Below are positions 26,027 to 35,800 of a DNA stretch of 64,000 nucleotides, piece by piece. The stretch covers positions 47,891-111,890 of the forward strand of contig JAFKLT010000034.1 of the NCBI GenBank assembly GCA_017309275.1, written 5' to 3'. The stretch's first letter is position 1, and each line of letters begins with the position of its first letter. Under the pieces are notes generated by a model. That model made no database searches. It worked only from the letters and a program-made list of their open reading frames with translations, and was not told the origin of the DNA. This stretch comes from Sphingomonadales bacterium (lineage in GTDB: Bacteria; Pseudomonadota; Alphaproteobacteria; Sphingomonadales; Sphingomonadaceae). The position numbers and the translations under genes are program-made.

Positions 26027-26557
26027 TTATGCCGCGTCCATGTCCCCGACATGGTTGATATTCAGGATGGGCGCCGCGTCGATCGCGGCATATCGGCGGT
26101 CCTCGGCCCACGCGCGCACCGACTTCGATCGGCCTGCCGCCAGCCATTGCTCGAGCCGTTCGCCGTCGTCGGTCGGCCAGAGGCCGATCACCGGGCATCC
26201 GGCGACGATCGCGCCGTCGGATCGGCACAATTGGCTCAGCAACGCGCCGGGCACTTCGGGCGTGTCGCAGGGGAGCGACAGGATATGGGTGAAGCCCGCG
26301 GCGCGGGCGGTCTGCATCGCGCCCGCCAATCCGCCCAGCGGCCCCAGGCCGGCCGTGGGGCGGTCGGAGGTACGGGGGTGGTCCGCATGATCGTGGCCCG
26401 CCACCAACAGGGCCTCGCAATGCGGCTCCAGCGCCGCGATCGACCAGTCGATCAGCTTGCGGCCGCGATAGAGGGCGACCGCCTTGTCGCTGCCGAACCG
26501 TTCGGAACGGCCGCCGGCAAGCACGACGCCGGCGATCCGTTTTGCGGCGTCAGTCAA
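26027..26557 (-). CDS. mobA: Molybdenum cofactor guanylyltransferase MobA
   Basis: A 176-residue nucleotidyltransferase with the N-terminal signature GVVLAGGRSERFGSDKA, a GPLGGLAGAM loop and the SLPCDTPEV acidic metal site. It attaches GMP to molybdopterin to form the bis-MGD cofactor of DMSO-reductase-type enzymes. The start is TTG at 26557, overlapping the end of the upstream transporter gene by 8 bp, so it is probably translated by coupling. No molybdoenzyme gene is seen nearby. Confidence 0.88.
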   Translation of the reverse strand: MTDAAKRIAGVVLAGGRSERFGSDKAVALYRGRKLIDWSIAALEPHCEALLVAGHDHADHPRTSDRPTAGLGPLGGLAGAMQTARAAGFTHILSLPCDTPEVPGALLSQLCRSDGAIVAGCPVIGLWPTDDGERLEQWLAAGRSKSVRAWAEDRRYAAIDAAPILNINHVGDMDAA

Positions 26558-27890
26558 TCGTTCGCGCCAGTTCGCGGTTCAGCCACAGCGCGACGAGCGT
26601 ACAGATCGCCCCCGACAGCAGATAGGCACCGGCGGCGAGCAGGCCGAACTCGCTCGACAGCCACAGCGCGACCATCGGCGCGAAGCCCGCGCCGAACAGC
26701 CACGCCAGATCGGTGGTCAGCGCCGATCCGGTATAACGGTGACGCGGCGAGAAGTTCGACGACAGCGCCCCCGACGACTGGCCGAAGGACAGGCCGAGGA
26801 TCAGGAAGCCCAGGATCATGAAGACCGCTTCGCCGGTCTCGCCCGCCGCCAGAAGCTGCGGTGCAAAGCCGCTGAACGCCGCGATCGCGGCGGCGGTCAC
26901 GCCCAGCAGGGTGCGGCGTCCGACGCGGTCGGCGAAATATCCGGAGGCGATGATGGCGATGACGCCGACCATCGCGGCGATCGCCTCGATCATCAGGAAG
27001 CGTACCGGCGTTTCCTCGGTGAACAGGAACACCCATGACAGCGGGAAGACGGTCACCATATGGAACATCGCAAAGCTGGCGAGCGGCGCAAAGGCGCCCA
27101 TGATGATGACCCTCCACTCCGAACGCAGCGTCTCGGTCAGCGGCGCGGGCTGAAGGTCGCGGTTCTCGAACAGGCGGGCATATTCGGGCGTCACCACGAT
27201 GCGTAGCCGCGCGAAAAGCGCGACGACGTTGATCGCGAACGCGACGAAGAAGGGATAGCGCCAGCCCCAGTCGAGGAAATCTTCGGCGGGCAGGGCGGCG
27301 ATCAGGAACATGAAGAGCAGGCTGGCGACGATCAGGCCGAGCGGGGCGCCGAGTTGCGGCACCATGGCGTACCAGCCGCGCTTGCCTTCCGGCGCGTTGA
27401 TCGCAAGCAGCGAGGCGAGCCCGTCCCACGAGCCGCCGAGCGCGACGCCCTGGCCCATGCGGAACAGCGCGAGCAGCAGCGCGGCGCCGATGCCTGCCGA
27501 CTGATAGCTGGGAAGAAAGGCGATCGCCGCGGTCGATCCGCCGAGCAGGAACAGCGCGATCGTGAGCTTCGCCCCGCGGCCATAGGCGCGGTCGATCGAG
27601 GAAAAGATCAGCGTCCCGACCGGCCGCGCGGCAAAGGCGAGCGAGAATATGGCAAAGGACCACAGCGTGCCTTGAAGCGGGTCGAGGTGCGGAAAGACCA
27701 GCTTTGGAAAGACCAGGACCGACGCGATGGCATAGACGAAAAAGTCGAAAAACTCGGACGTTCGCCCTATGATGACGCCGATGGCGATTTCGGCGGGGTC
27801 GATGCGATGGCCCCCGTCTTCGGAATCGGCACCGTGAAGGGCGCGGGCGTCGCGTTCGGCCTCGGTCGTGGGCACGGTGTCGGCAGACAT
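26550..27890 (-). CDS. MFS transporter, metabolite:H+ symporter (MHS) type
   Basis: A 446-residue membrane protein with about 12 helices. The first helix follows IGVIIGRTSEFFDFFVYAIAS, the MHS hallmark (compare ShiA, KgtP, ProP). The loop-2/3 region reads RPVGTLIFSSIDRAYGRG and the RxGRR motif appears as DRVGRRTLLG after helix 8. It should take up an organic acid or similar metabolite with protons. I chose the ATG at 27890, since the 38 upstream in-frame residues look non-coding. It is divergent from cyoA and overlaps mobA. Confidence 0.9.
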   Translation of the reverse strand: MSADTVPTTEAERDARALHGADSEDGGHRIDPAEIAIGVIIGRTSEFFDFFVYAIASVLVFPKLVFPHLDPLQGTLWSFAIFSLAFAARPVGTLIFSSIDRAYGRGAKLTIALFLLGGSTAAIAFLPSYQSAGIGAALLLALFRMGQGVALGGSWDGLASLLAINAPEGKRGWYAMVPQLGAPLGLIVASLLFMFLIAALPAEDFLDWGWRYPFFVAFAINVVALFARLRIVVTPEYARLFENRDLQPAPLTETLRSEWRVIIMGAFAPLASFAMFHMVTVFPLSWVFLFTEETPVRFLMIEAIAAMVGVIAIIASGYFADRVGRRTLLGVTAAAIAAFSGFAPQLLAAGETGEAVFMILGFLILGLSFGQSSGALSSNFSPRHRYTGSALTTDLAWLFGAGFAPMVALWLSSEFGLLAAGAYLLSGAICTLVALWLNRELARTID

Positions 27891-27998
27891 TCGGTTACAG
27901 TCCTGCAGCTGGCGTCGCTGGCGCGGCGCGAGTCGATCATAGGGCAAAAGCCCCCGGAATGAAAATGCCCCTGCGCCATAAGGACGGGTCGCGGGATT

Positions 27999-28011
27999 GG
28001 ACAAAATGTCC
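27999..28011. promoter_or_regulatory. Possible operator GGACA-N3-TGTCC
   Basis: A perfect 5-3-5 inverted repeat in the 158-bp region between the divergent transporter and cyoA genes, about 38 bp before the cyoA start. It is short, so it may be chance. cyoA itself has an ideal AAAGGAGG site but 14 nt from the ATG, which is longer than usual. Confidence 0.3.
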
Positions 28012-28048
28012 TATGTGCACTGCAACAAAGGAGGCCTAGGCGCGCACC

Positions 28049-29230
28049 ATGCCAAGCAATCTCCCCCGTTCCGTCGCCCGGTTGCGGCTGTTGCCGCTGC
28101 TTGCCGCCCTGCCGTTGCTTTCGGGCTGCGGGATGGTCGTGCTCGATCCCGCCGGCGACGTGGCGCGCCAGCAGGGCGACCTGATCGTCATATCGACCGT
28201 GCTGATGCTGTTGATCATCGTACCGGTGATGGCGCTGACGATCTTTTTCGCATGGCGCTATCGCGCCGCGAACAAGGACGCGACCTACAAGCCCGACTGG
28301 GACCATTCGACGCAGCTCGAACTGGTCATTTGGTCGGCGCCGCTGTTGATCATCATCTGCCTGGGGGCGGTGACCTGGGTCGCGACGCACCTGCTCGATC
28401 CCTATCGCCCGCTGGCGCGCACCGCGCCCGGCAAGCCCGTCGCGGCGCATGTGAAGCCGCTTGAGGTCAATGTCGTCGCGCTCGACTGGAAATGGCTGTT
28501 CATCTACCCCGAACAGGGCGTCGCCACGGTCAACGAACTTGCCGTTCCGGTCGACCGGCCGCTGCGTTTCCGCATTTCGTCTTCCTCGGTGATGAACAGC
28601 TTTTACGTCCCGGCGCTGGCGGGACAGATTTATGCGATGCCGGGCATGGAAACGAAGCTGCACGGCGTGTTCGACAAGACCGGCAGTTTCGAAGGTTTTT
28701 CGGCCAATTATTCGGGCGCGGGCTTTTCGAACATGCGCTTCGCGGTGAAGAGCCTTCCGGCCGGCGAGTTCGACAAATGGGTCGCCGAAGCCAAGGCGTC
28801 GACCGAGGGCGACCTCGACCGCCTGACCTATCTCAAGCTCGAAAAGCCGAGCGAGAAGGAGCCCGTTCGTCGCTTCGCCGCGGTCGATCCGCAGCTTTTC
28901 GACGCCGTCGTCAACATGTGCGTCGAGCCCGGCAAGATGTGCATGCACGACATGATGTCGATCGACGCAAAGGGCGGCGCGGGCATCGCCGGCATCCACA
29001 ATGTCCGCTCGGTCACCTATGACAAGTTCGCCGCGCGCGGCACGGGCGGCATCGCCGGCTGGAACATCCGCTATGTCGCGGCGCTGTGCAGCGCGGCAAT
29101 GACGTCGGCCGATCGGCCCGACGCAAAGCCGGTGAACCCCGCGCCGCTGAAAGGCGAGGGGCTTCCGTCCCCGAACCAGCCGCCGGAGCGCACCGCGCTC
29201 AACGGCTCCGCTCCCCCTCCGATGTCCTGA
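28049..29230 (+). CDS. cyoA: Cytochrome bo3 ubiquinol oxidase subunit II
   Basis: A 393-residue lipoprotein: signal with lipobox LSGC (Cys27), two membrane helices (about 43-65 and 92-110) and a periplasmic cupredoxin domain with [22 protein letters not shown], the quinol-oxidase form that lacks CuA ligands. The C-terminal 60 residues are Pro/Ala-rich and longer than in E. coli CyoA. First gene of the cyoABCD-SURF1-regBA run. Confidence 0.95.
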   Translation: MPSNLPRSVARLRLLPLLAALPLLSGCGMVVLDPAGDVARQQGDLIVISTVLMLLIIVPVMALTIFFAWRYRAANKDATYKPDWDHSTQLELVIWSAPLLIIICLGAVTWVATHLLDPYRPLARTAPGKPVAAHVKPLEVNVVALDWKWLFIYPEQGVATVNELAVPVDRPLRFRISSSSVMNSFYVPALAGQIYAMPGMETKLHGVFDKTGSFEGFSANYSGAGFSNMRFAVKSLPAGEFDKWVAEAKASTEGDLDRLTYLKLEKPSEKEPVRRFAAVDPQLFDAVVNMCVEPGKMCMHDMMSIDAKGGAGIAGIHNVRSVTYDKFAARGTGGIAGWNIRYVAALCSAAMTSADRPDAKPVNPAPLKGEGLPSPNQPPERTALNGSAPPPMS

Positions 29231-29247
29231 CCGCAGGCGATACACGC

Positions 29248-31254
29248 ATGACTCCGCACCCCGCACCCGAAGCCGGCCCGTTCCTCGGCAAATTGTCGCT
29301 CGACGCGCTGCCGCTGCACGAACCCATCCTCGTCGTCACCTTCGCGATCGTCGTCATCGGCGGCCTCGGCGTCCTCGCCGCGATCACCAAATATCGCCTC
29401 TGGGGCTGGTTGTGGCGGGACTGGTTCACGACCGTCGATCACAAGCGGATCGGGATCATGTACATGATCCTCGGCCTCATCATGTTCCTGCGCGGTTTCG
29501 CCGACGCGATCATGATGCGCCTGCAACAGGTGTGGGCGTTCAACGGGTCGGAAGGCTATCTGAATGCGCACCACTATGACCAGGTCTTCACCGCGCATGG
29601 CGTGATCATGATCTTCTTCGTGGCGATGCCGTTCATCACCGGCCTGATGAACTATATGGTCCCGCTGCAGATCGGCGCGCGCGACGTCAGCTTTCCCTTC
29701 CTCAACAATTTCAGTTTCTGGATGACGACCGCGGGCGCGGTGCTGTGCATGATCTCGCTGTTCATCGGCGAGTTCGCGCAGACCGGCTGGCTGGCCTATC
29801 CGCCGCTGTCGGGGATCGCGTACAGCCCGAACGTCGGCGTCGATTATTATATCTGGTCGCTCCAGATAGCGGGCGTCGGCACGACATTATCGGGGATCAA
29901 CCTGATCGTCACGATCCTGAAGCTGCGCGCGCCGGGCATGGGCCTGATGAAGATGCCGGTCTTCACCTGGACCAGCCTCTGCTCGAACATCCTGATCGTC
30001 GCGAGCTTCCCGATCCTGACCGCGACGCTCGTGCTGCTCAGCCTCGACCGTTACATCGGCACCAACTTCTTCACCAACGACCTCGGCGGTTCGCCGATGA
30101 TGTACGTGAACCTGATCTGGATCTGGGGACATCCCGAGGTCTACATCCTCATCCTGCCGCTGTTCGGCGTCTTCTCCGAAGTCACCTCGACCTTCTCGGG
30201 CAAGAAGCTATTCGGCTATACGTCGATGGTCTATGCGACGGTGGTGATCACCATCCTGTCGTACATCGTCTGGCTGCACCATTTCTTCACCATGGGGTCC
30301 GGGGCCAGCGTCAACAGCTTCTTCGGCATCACGACGATGGTGATCTCGATCCCGACCGGGGCAAAGCTCTTCAACTGGCTGTTCACCATGTACCGTGGGC
30401 GGATTCGGTTCGAATTGCCGATGATGTGGACGATCGCCTTCATGCTGACCTTCGTGGTCGGCGGCATGACCGGCGTCCTGCTCGCGGTGCCGCCTGCCGA
30501 CTTCGTGCTGCACAACTCGCTGTTCCTGATCGCGCATTTCCACAATGTGATCATCGGCGGCGTGCTGTTCGGGCTGTTCGCGGCGATCAACTATTGGTGG
30601 CCCAAGGCATTCGGTTTCAAGCTCGACGTCTTCTGGGGCAAGATCAGCTTCTGGTGCTGGGTCGTCGGCTTCTGGCTTGCCTTCATGCCGCTCTATATCC
30701 TCGGCCTTATGGGTGTGACCCGGCGAATGCGCGTGTTCGACGACCCCAGCCTGCAGATATGGTTTGCGATCGCCGCCTTCGGTGCGCTCGTGATCGCGGC
30801 AGGCATCGGCGCCATGCTCGTCCAGTTCGCGGTCAGCATCTGGAAGCGCAAGGAACTCGTCGACGAAAGCGGCGATCCCTGGAACGGTCGTACCCTCGAA
30901 TGGGCGACCAGCTCGCCGCCGCCCGACTATAATTTCGCCTTCACGCCGGTGATCCACGATCTCGACGCGTGGTACGACATGAAGAAGCGCGGGCATCAGC
31001 GTCCGGTCGGCGGTTTCCGGGATATTCATATGCCGAGCAACACCGGCGCGGGGATCATCCTTGCGGGGTTCAGCCTGGTGATGGGTTTCGCGCTCGTCTG
31101 GCACATCTGGTGGTTGGCGGCGGTCAGTTTCGCCGCGACGGTGTTCGGCGCGATCTATCAAACCTTCAACTACAAGCGCGATTTCCACATTCCGGCCGCC
31201 ACGGTGGTCGAGGTGGAGGACGCGCGCACCCGCCAACTGGCGGCCGGAGCCTGA
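29248..31254 (+). CDS. cyoB: Cytochrome bo3 ubiquinol oxidase subunit I
   Basis: A 668-residue haem-copper oxidase core subunit with about 15 helices. Haem/CuB ligand regions are visible: [30 protein letters not shown] (His-Tyr crosslink and K-channel region), the double histidine in [10 protein letters not shown], and [12 protein letters not shown]. The C-terminal [19 protein letters not shown] is characteristic of CyoB. It reduces O2 to water with ubiquinol and pumps protons. The ATG at 29248 is 17 bp after cyoA. Confidence 0.97.
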   Translation: MTPHPAPEAGPFLGKLSLDALPLHEPILVVTFAIVVIGGLGVLAAITKYRLWGWLWRDWFTTVDHKRIGIMYMILGLIMFLRGFADAIMMRLQQVWAFNGSEGYLNAHHYDQVFTAHGVIMIFFVAMPFITGLMNYMVPLQIGARDVSFPFLNNFSFWMTTAGAVLCMISLFIGEFAQTGWLAYPPLSGIAYSPNVGVDYYIWSLQIAGVGTTLSGINLIVTILKLRAPGMGLMKMPVFTWTSLCSNILIVASFPILTATLVLLSLDRYIGTNFFTNDLGGSPMMYVNLIWIWGHPEVYILILPLFGVFSEVTSTFSGKKLFGYTSMVYATVVITILSYIVWLHHFFTMGSGASVNSFFGITTMVISIPTGAKLFNWLFTMYRGRIRFELPMMWTIAFMLTFVVGGMTGVLLAVPPADFVLHNSLFLIAHFHNVIIGGVLFGLFAAINYWWPKAFGFKLDVFWGKISFWCWVVGFWLAFMPLYILGLMGVTRRMRVFDDPSLQIWFAIAAFGALVIAAGIGAMLVQFAVSIWKRKELVDESGDPWNGRTLEWATSSPPPDYNFAFTPVIHDLDAWYDMKKRGHQRPVGGFRDIHMPSNTGAGIILAGFSLVMGFALVWHIWWLAAVSFAATVFGAIYQTFNYKRDFHIPAATVVEVEDARTRQLAAGA

Positions 31255-31258
31255 TGCG

Positions 31259-31888
31259 ATGAGCGCAACCACCACCACCGCCGCCGACGAGCCGGTGCAG
31301 TTCTACGACCTGGACGAGCACGCGCATCCGGAGGGGCACAGCACGATGCTGGGCTTCTGGATCTATCTGATGAGCGATTGCCTCATCTTCGCGATCCTCT
31401 TCGCCTGCTTCGGCGTGCTTGGCGGCAACTATGCCGCGGGGCCGGCGCCCAAGGATCTGTTCGACCTGAACCTCATCGCGCTCAACACCGCGATGCTGCT
31501 CTTCTCGTCGATCACCTATGGCTTCGCCGTGCTGCAGATGCAGCAGGGCAATGTCCGGGGGACGCAGATATGGCTGGCGGTCACCGGGCTGTTCGGCCTG
31601 GGCTTCCTGGGTATCGAACTCTACGAATTCCATCATCTGATCGAGATCGGCGCGACGCCGCAGCGTAGCGCCTTCCTGTCGAGCTTCTTCACGCTCGTCG
31701 GCACGCATGGCCTACACGTCACCTTCGGCGTGATCTGGCTGGTCACGCTGATGGTCCAGCTCGGCAAGCATGGGCTGATCGCCGCCAACAAGCGCCGCGT
31801 CATGTGCCTGTCGATGTTCTGGCACTTTCTGGACGTCATCTGGATCGGCGTCTTCACCATTGTCTATCTGATGGGAGTGCTGCGATGA
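31259..31888 (+). CDS. cyoC: Cytochrome bo3 ubiquinol oxidase subunit III
   Basis: A 209-residue membrane protein with five helices, beginning TMLGFWIYLMSDCLIFAILFACF and carrying LFGLGFLGIELYEFHHL and THGLHVTFGVIWL. It follows cyoB by four bases and overlaps cyoD by four. Confidence 0.96.
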   Translation: MSATTTTAADEPVQFYDLDEHAHPEGHSTMLGFWIYLMSDCLIFAILFACFGVLGGNYAAGPAPKDLFDLNLIALNTAMLLFSSITYGFAVLQMQQGNVRGTQIWLAVTGLFGLGFLGIELYEFHHLIEIGATPQRSAFLSSFFTLVGTHGLHVTFGVIWLVTLMVQLGKHGLIAANKRRVMCLSMFWHFLDVIWIGVFTIVYLMGVLR

Positions 31889-32262
31889 GCGCCGATCCCC
31901 ACCACCACGCGGCCGACGGGCATCACGAGATCGAGATGCCGCACGCGTCGATGCGCGACTATGTCATCGGCTTCGTCCTGTCGGTCATTCTGACGGCGAT
32001 CCCGTTCTGGCTGGTCATGGAGCGTCCCTTCTCGAACGGCGCGACCGCGGCGATCATCATGATCTTTGCCGCCGTCCAGATCGTCGTCCACATGGTCTTC
32101 TTCCTCCACATGACGCCAAAGGCGGAGGATGGCTGGTCGCTGACGTCGCTCGTCTTCACGGTGATCGTCGTGGTGATCATGCTCGCGGGGTCGCTGTGGG
32201 TGATGCACCACCTCAACACCAACATGATGCCGCAGGTGCACGACACGAGCCAGTTGCCGTGA
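31885..32262 (+). CDS. cyoD: Cytochrome bo3 ubiquinol oxidase subunit IV
   Basis: A 125-residue protein with a His-rich cytoplasmic start and three membrane helices, including FVLSVILTAIPFWLVM and VVHMVFFLHM, the CyoD signature. The ATG overlaps the cyoC stop (ATGA). No haem O synthase gene (cyoE) follows; SURF1 takes its place. Confidence 0.95.
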   Translation: MSADPHHHAADGHHEIEMPHASMRDYVIGFVLSVILTAIPFWLVMERPFSNGATAAIIMIFAAVQIVVHMVFFLHMTPKAEDGWSLTSLVFTVIVVVIMLAGSLWVMHHLNTNMMPQVHDTSQLP

Positions 32263-32960
32263 CGCGCACCCGCCGCGCGGCCTTTGCCGCCGCGGCGCTG
32301 GTCGCGGCCGCCTGCCTCGCGGCGCTCGGCGTCTGGCAACTCGAACGGCGCGTCTGGAAGCATGAGCTGATCGCGGCGATCGACGCGCGCATCCACGCGG
32401 CGCCAATCGCCGCGCCGGGGCCGGACGCGTGGCCGCGCATCGATGCGAAGAAGGACGCCTATCGCCGCGTCACCGCGACCGGCCGCTTCCTGCATGATCG
32501 CGAGACGCTGGTGCAGGCGGTGACCGAACGAGGGCCGGGATACTGGGTGCTGACGCCGCTGGAGACGCCCGGCTTTCGCGTGCTGGTCAACCGCGGTTTC
32601 GTGCCGAAGGACAAAAGCGATCCGGGGTCGCGTGCGGCGGGTAATGTGGCCGGAACCGTTCAGGTGACGGGCCTCCTCCGGATCACCGAACCCGGCGGCG
32701 CCTTTCTGCGCACGAATGATCCGACCGCGAACCGCTGGTACTCGCGCGACGTAAAAGCCATCGCAAAGACGAAGGGATTGGATCGCACCGCGCCATATTT
32801 CGTCGATGCCGATGCGACGCCCAATCCCGGCGGCTATCCGATCGGCGGGCTGACCGTTGTGCGCTTTCCCGACAATCATATGGTCTATGCGCTGACCTGG
32901 TTTGCGCTTTGCGCGCTCAGCCTCTTTTTTGCGTGGCGGCTCTGGCGTATTCGGGATTGA
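32259..32960 (+). CDS. SURF1-family oxidase assembly protein
   Basis: A 233-residue protein with two membrane helices, one at each end, and a periplasmic domain between them: GVWQLERRVWKHELI, GPGYWVLTPLETPGFRVLVNRGFVP and NHMVYALTWFALC are SURF1 hallmarks. SURF1 helps insert haem a into aa3-type oxidases; here it is encoded inside a bo3 operon. The GTG start at 32259 overlaps the cyoD stop by four bases. Confidence 0.94.
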   Translation: MTRTRRAAFAAAALVAAACLAALGVWQLERRVWKHELIAAIDARIHAAPIAAPGPDAWPRIDAKKDAYRRVTATGRFLHDRETLVQAVTERGPGYWVLTPLETPGFRVLVNRGFVPKDKSDPGSRAAGNVAGTVQVTGLLRITEPGGAFLRTNDPTANRWYSRDVKAIAKTKGLDRTAPYFVDADATPNPGGYPIGGLTVVRFPDNHMVYALTWFALCALSLFFAWRLWRIRD

Positions 32961-34264
32961 TGAACCGCCCGACGATCCTGCCGACCGCACCGGCCGAAGC
33001 AAGCGCCGGTCGCCGCAACATGGCGCTGCTGATCCAGCTCCGCTGGCTGGCCGTGGGCGGGCAGCTTGCAACGATCGGGGTCGTCACCGGGCTGATGGAC
33101 ATCCGCCTCCCGCTCGCGCCGCTGATCGCAGCGGTTGCGATGCTGATCGCGATCAACTTCGCAAGCCTGGCGCTGCTCCGGCGCGGCCGCGCGGTTACCA
33201 ACGCCGAACTGACGGCGGCCTTGTTGTTCGACGTCGCGGCGCTGGCGTGGCAGCTCCATCACAGCGGGGGACTGGCCAATCCCTTCGCGTCGCTCTTTCT
33301 TTTGCAGGTGGTGATTGGCGCTATTCTGCTGACGCCGCGATCCTCGTGGGGGATCGTCGTGGCGACGCTGATCGCGATCGGCGTTCTGACCGCCGATCCG
33401 ACGCCGCTCGTCCTGCCCGCGCCCTATGCCGACGATCCGATGGGCCTTTATCTCAAGGGCAGCCTGGTCTGCTTTCTTCTCATCGCCGTGTTGCTCGTCG
33501 CCTTCGTGACCCGGATCAGCCGCAACCTTCGCGACCGTGACGCCGCCCTCGCGGCAAGCCGGCAGCGAGCGGCCGAGGAGGACCATATCGTTCGCATGGG
33601 TCTGCTCGCCTCGGGCGCCGCGCACGAGCTCGGGACGCCGCTGTCGACGCTGTCGGTGCTGATCGGCGACTGGAAGGCGGCACCGGCGATCGTCCGCAAC
33701 AGCGAATTGCAGGACGATCTGGCCGACATGGATGCCGCCGTGCGGCGCTGCAAGGCGATCGTTAGCGGAATCCTGATGTCGGCGGGCGAGGCGCGGGGGG
33801 AGGCGCCCCAGCTTACCTCGATGCGCAACTTCCTGACGGCGCTGGTCGAGGAGTCGCGTGCCGGACGCATGCCGGGGACGGTCGTGTTCAACGATCTTTT
33901 CGGGCCTGACATCGCCATCGTGTCCGATCCGGCGCTACGCCAGGTGATCGGCAATGTGCTGGACAATGCCTCCGAAGTGTCGCCCGAGTGGATCGCCGTT
34001 ACCGCATCGCGCGACGGCGGGATGGCGGTGATCGAGATTTCCGACCAGGGTCCGGGGTTCAGTGACGAGATGATCGACCGTTTTGGACAACCGTACAGCT
34101 CGACCAAGGGGCGGCCCGGCGGCGGGCTGGGCCTCTTCCTTCTCGTCAATGTCCTGCGCAAGCTGGGCGGGAGCGCCAGTGTCTCCAACCGGGATTCCGG
34201 CGGTGCGATGGTACGGATCATGCTGCCGATCGCGTCCGTCGCCGCAGAAGGAGAGCCGGCATGA
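32960..34264 (+). CDS. regB: Redox-sensing histidine kinase, RegB/PrrB/ActS type
   Basis: A 434-residue kinase with about six N-terminal membrane helices, the quinone-site heptapeptide GGLANPF (about 103-109), the phosphoacceptor H222 in GAAHELGTPLSTLSVL, and ATP-binding motifs NVLDNASE, DQGPGF and GGGLGLFL. C264 (RRCK) falls where the redox-active Cys265 of Rhodobacter RegB lies, from memory. It should sense the quinone pool and redox state and phosphorylate the regulator encoded next. Its start overlaps the SURF1 stop by one base. Confidence 0.93.
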   Translation: MNRPTILPTAPAEASAGRRNMALLIQLRWLAVGGQLATIGVVTGLMDIRLPLAPLIAAVAMLIAINFASLALLRRGRAVTNAELTAALLFDVAALAWQLHHSGGLANPFASLFLLQVVIGAILLTPRSSWGIVVATLIAIGVLTADPTPLVLPAPYADDPMGLYLKGSLVCFLLIAVLLVAFVTRISRNLRDRDAALAASRQRAAEEDHIVRMGLLASGAAHELGTPLSTLSVLIGDWKAAPAIVRNSELQDDLADMDAAVRRCKAIVSGILMSAGEARGEAPQLTSMRNFLTALVEESRAGRMPGTVVFNDLFGPDIAIVSDPALRQVIGNVLDNASEVSPEWIAVTASRDGGMAVIEISDQGPGFSDEMIDRFGQPYSSTKGRPGGGLGLFLLVNVLRKLGGSASVSNRDSGGAMVRIMLPIASVAAEGEPA

Positions 34265-34794
34265 CCGACCGACGGCAGCTGCTGATCGTCGAGGATGACG
34301 ACACCTTCGCCCGTACGCTGAAGCGGTCGTTCGAACGGCGCGACTATGATGTGCGCGTCGCCGCCAGCCCCGAGGAGGCTGAAACGCTGCTCGGCGACTG
34401 GCAGCCGGCCTATGCGGTGGTAGACCTCAAGCTGGGCAATGCGTCGGGCCTGGCGTGCGTTCAGACGCTGCGTGCGGCGGATCCGACGATGCGCATCGTC
34501 GTACTGACCGGCTTCGCCAGCATTGCGACGGCGGTCGAGGCGATCAAGCTGGGTGCCTCCTACTATCTCGCGAAGCCTTCGAACACCGATGACATAGAGG
34601 CGGCGTTCGAGCGTTCGGAAGGCAATATCGATGCGCCGCTCGACGCGCGGCCCTCGTCGATCAAGACGGTCGAATGGGAGCATATTCACCAGACACTGGT
34701 CGAGGCGAACTTCAACATTTCGGAGGCTGCGCGGCGGCTCGGCATGCATCGGCGCACGCTCGCCAGAAAGCTTGAAAAGCGGCAGGTGAAATGA
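34261..34794 (+). CDS. regA: Response regulator, RegA/PrrA/ActR type
   Basis: 177 residues: receiver domain with acidic pocket EDDD, phospho-acceptor D55 (VVDLKLG) and K in YLAKPS, then a short C-terminal Fis-like helix-turn-helix, FNISEAARRLGMHRRTLARKL, nearly invariant in RegA proteins. It is coupled to the kinase by an ATGA overlap. Known RegA proteins control oxidases, so placement behind cyoABCD suggests feedback on its own operon. Confidence 0.95.
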   Translation: MTDRRQLLIVEDDDTFARTLKRSFERRDYDVRVAASPEEAETLLGDWQPAYAVVDLKLGNASGLACVQTLRAADPTMRIVVLTGFASIATAVEAIKLGASYYLAKPSNTDDIEAAFERSEGNIDAPLDARPSSIKTVEWEHIHQTLVEANFNISEAARRLGMHRRTLARKLEKRQVK

Positions 34795-35705
34795 TGCGGC
34801 GGCTCGCGCGGTTCGACCTCAACCTGCTCCAGATTTTCGACGCGATCCATGCGAAGGGCGGGGTGTCGGCGGCCGCGCGCCATCTGAACCTGTCGCAGCC
34901 GGCGATCAGCCATGCGCTGGCCAAGCTGCGCGATGCCTTCGACGATCCGCTGTTCGTGCGACAGGGCAACCGGCTGGTACCGACGCCCGCCGCCCGCGCG
35001 ATTGCCGGACCGGTGCGCGAGGCACTGCGCGGGCTTGACGCCGCGCTCGATGCGGCGGCCTCGTTCGATCCGGCGCAATCGACGCGCGAGTTTCGCATTG
35101 GCGTGCGCCTGTCGGGCGAAATGCCTCGCTTTTCCTCGCTAGCCCTCCGCGTGCGGAGCGAGGCACCGCATGTCGCACTCGCGAGCGTGACCTTCCGTCG
35201 CCGCGATCTGGTGATGGCGCTGGCGAACGGCGATCTCGATCTGGCGCTCGACGTGGCGCTTCCTGCCGATGATCGGCTCAGCCGCCAATATCTGGGCACC
35301 GAACCGCTCGTCGTCGTGGCGCGCAAAGGGCATCCGCGCGTCGACGGAGCCCTCGACATCGAAACTTATCTCGCGCTCGATCATGTCGTCGCGAGTTCGC
35401 GTCCCTATGGGCCCGGAATCGAGGATGTGGCGCTGGAACGTATGGCGCTTGGGCGGCGTGTCGGCGTTCGTTGCCAGCACGCGATCACCGCATGGCAGAT
35501 CATTGCATCGTCGGATATGCTCTTCACACTGCCGCGTTCGCATGCGGAAGTACTCGATGCGATCTGGCCGATGCAACTCGTCGAGTTGCCGCTGGCGGTC
35601 GAACGGAGCGGGAATTATCTCTATTGGCATCAAGCCGCTCAAGCCGATCCGGGGCTCGCCTGGCTGCGCGCGATCATCGTCGATCAGCTCGGCGGAAGCG
35701 ATTAG
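34791..35705 (+). CDS. LysR-family transcriptional regulator
   Basis: A 304-residue regulator. The N-terminal winged helix contains FDLNLLQIFDAIHAKGGVSAAARHLNLSQPAISHALAKLR, a NodD/SyrM-like subgroup pattern, and the rest is a periplasmic-binding-protein-like effector domain. ATGATG offers two starts; the first overlaps the regA stop. It probably controls the acyl-CoA dehydrogenase gene 95 bp downstream through the LysR-type boxes in between. Confidence 0.94.
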   Translation: MMRRLARFDLNLLQIFDAIHAKGGVSAAARHLNLSQPAISHALAKLRDAFDDPLFVRQGNRLVPTPAARAIAGPVREALRGLDAALDAAASFDPAQSTREFRIGVRLSGEMPRFSSLALRVRSEAPHVALASVTFRRRDLVMALANGDLDLALDVALPADDRLSRQYLGTEPLVVVARKGHPRVDGALDIETYLALDHVVASSRPYGPGIEDVALERMALGRRVGVRCQHAITAWQIIASSDMLFTLPRSHAEVLDAIWPMQLVELPLAVERSGNYLYWHQAAQADPGLAWLRAIIVDQLGGSD

Positions 35706-35707
35706 TC

Positions 35708-35732
35708 ATTCGTAGTACGAATATCGAATATT
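35708..35732. promoter_or_regulatory. LysR-type boxes upstream of acyl-CoA dehydrogenase
   Basis: ATTCGTA-G-TACGAAT (35708-35722) is a perfect inverted repeat of the T-N11-A form typical of LysR binding sites. It is followed directly by AATAT-CGA-ATATT (35720-35732), a possible second (activation) site. Both lie 70-90 bp before the start of the next gene. Confidence 0.65.
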
Positions 35733-35800
35733 ACGACCTATCATTTTCATAAATGGTTGGATGGGGCTAGTCTCGCGGAAAATCCAGAGGAGACCCGTCA

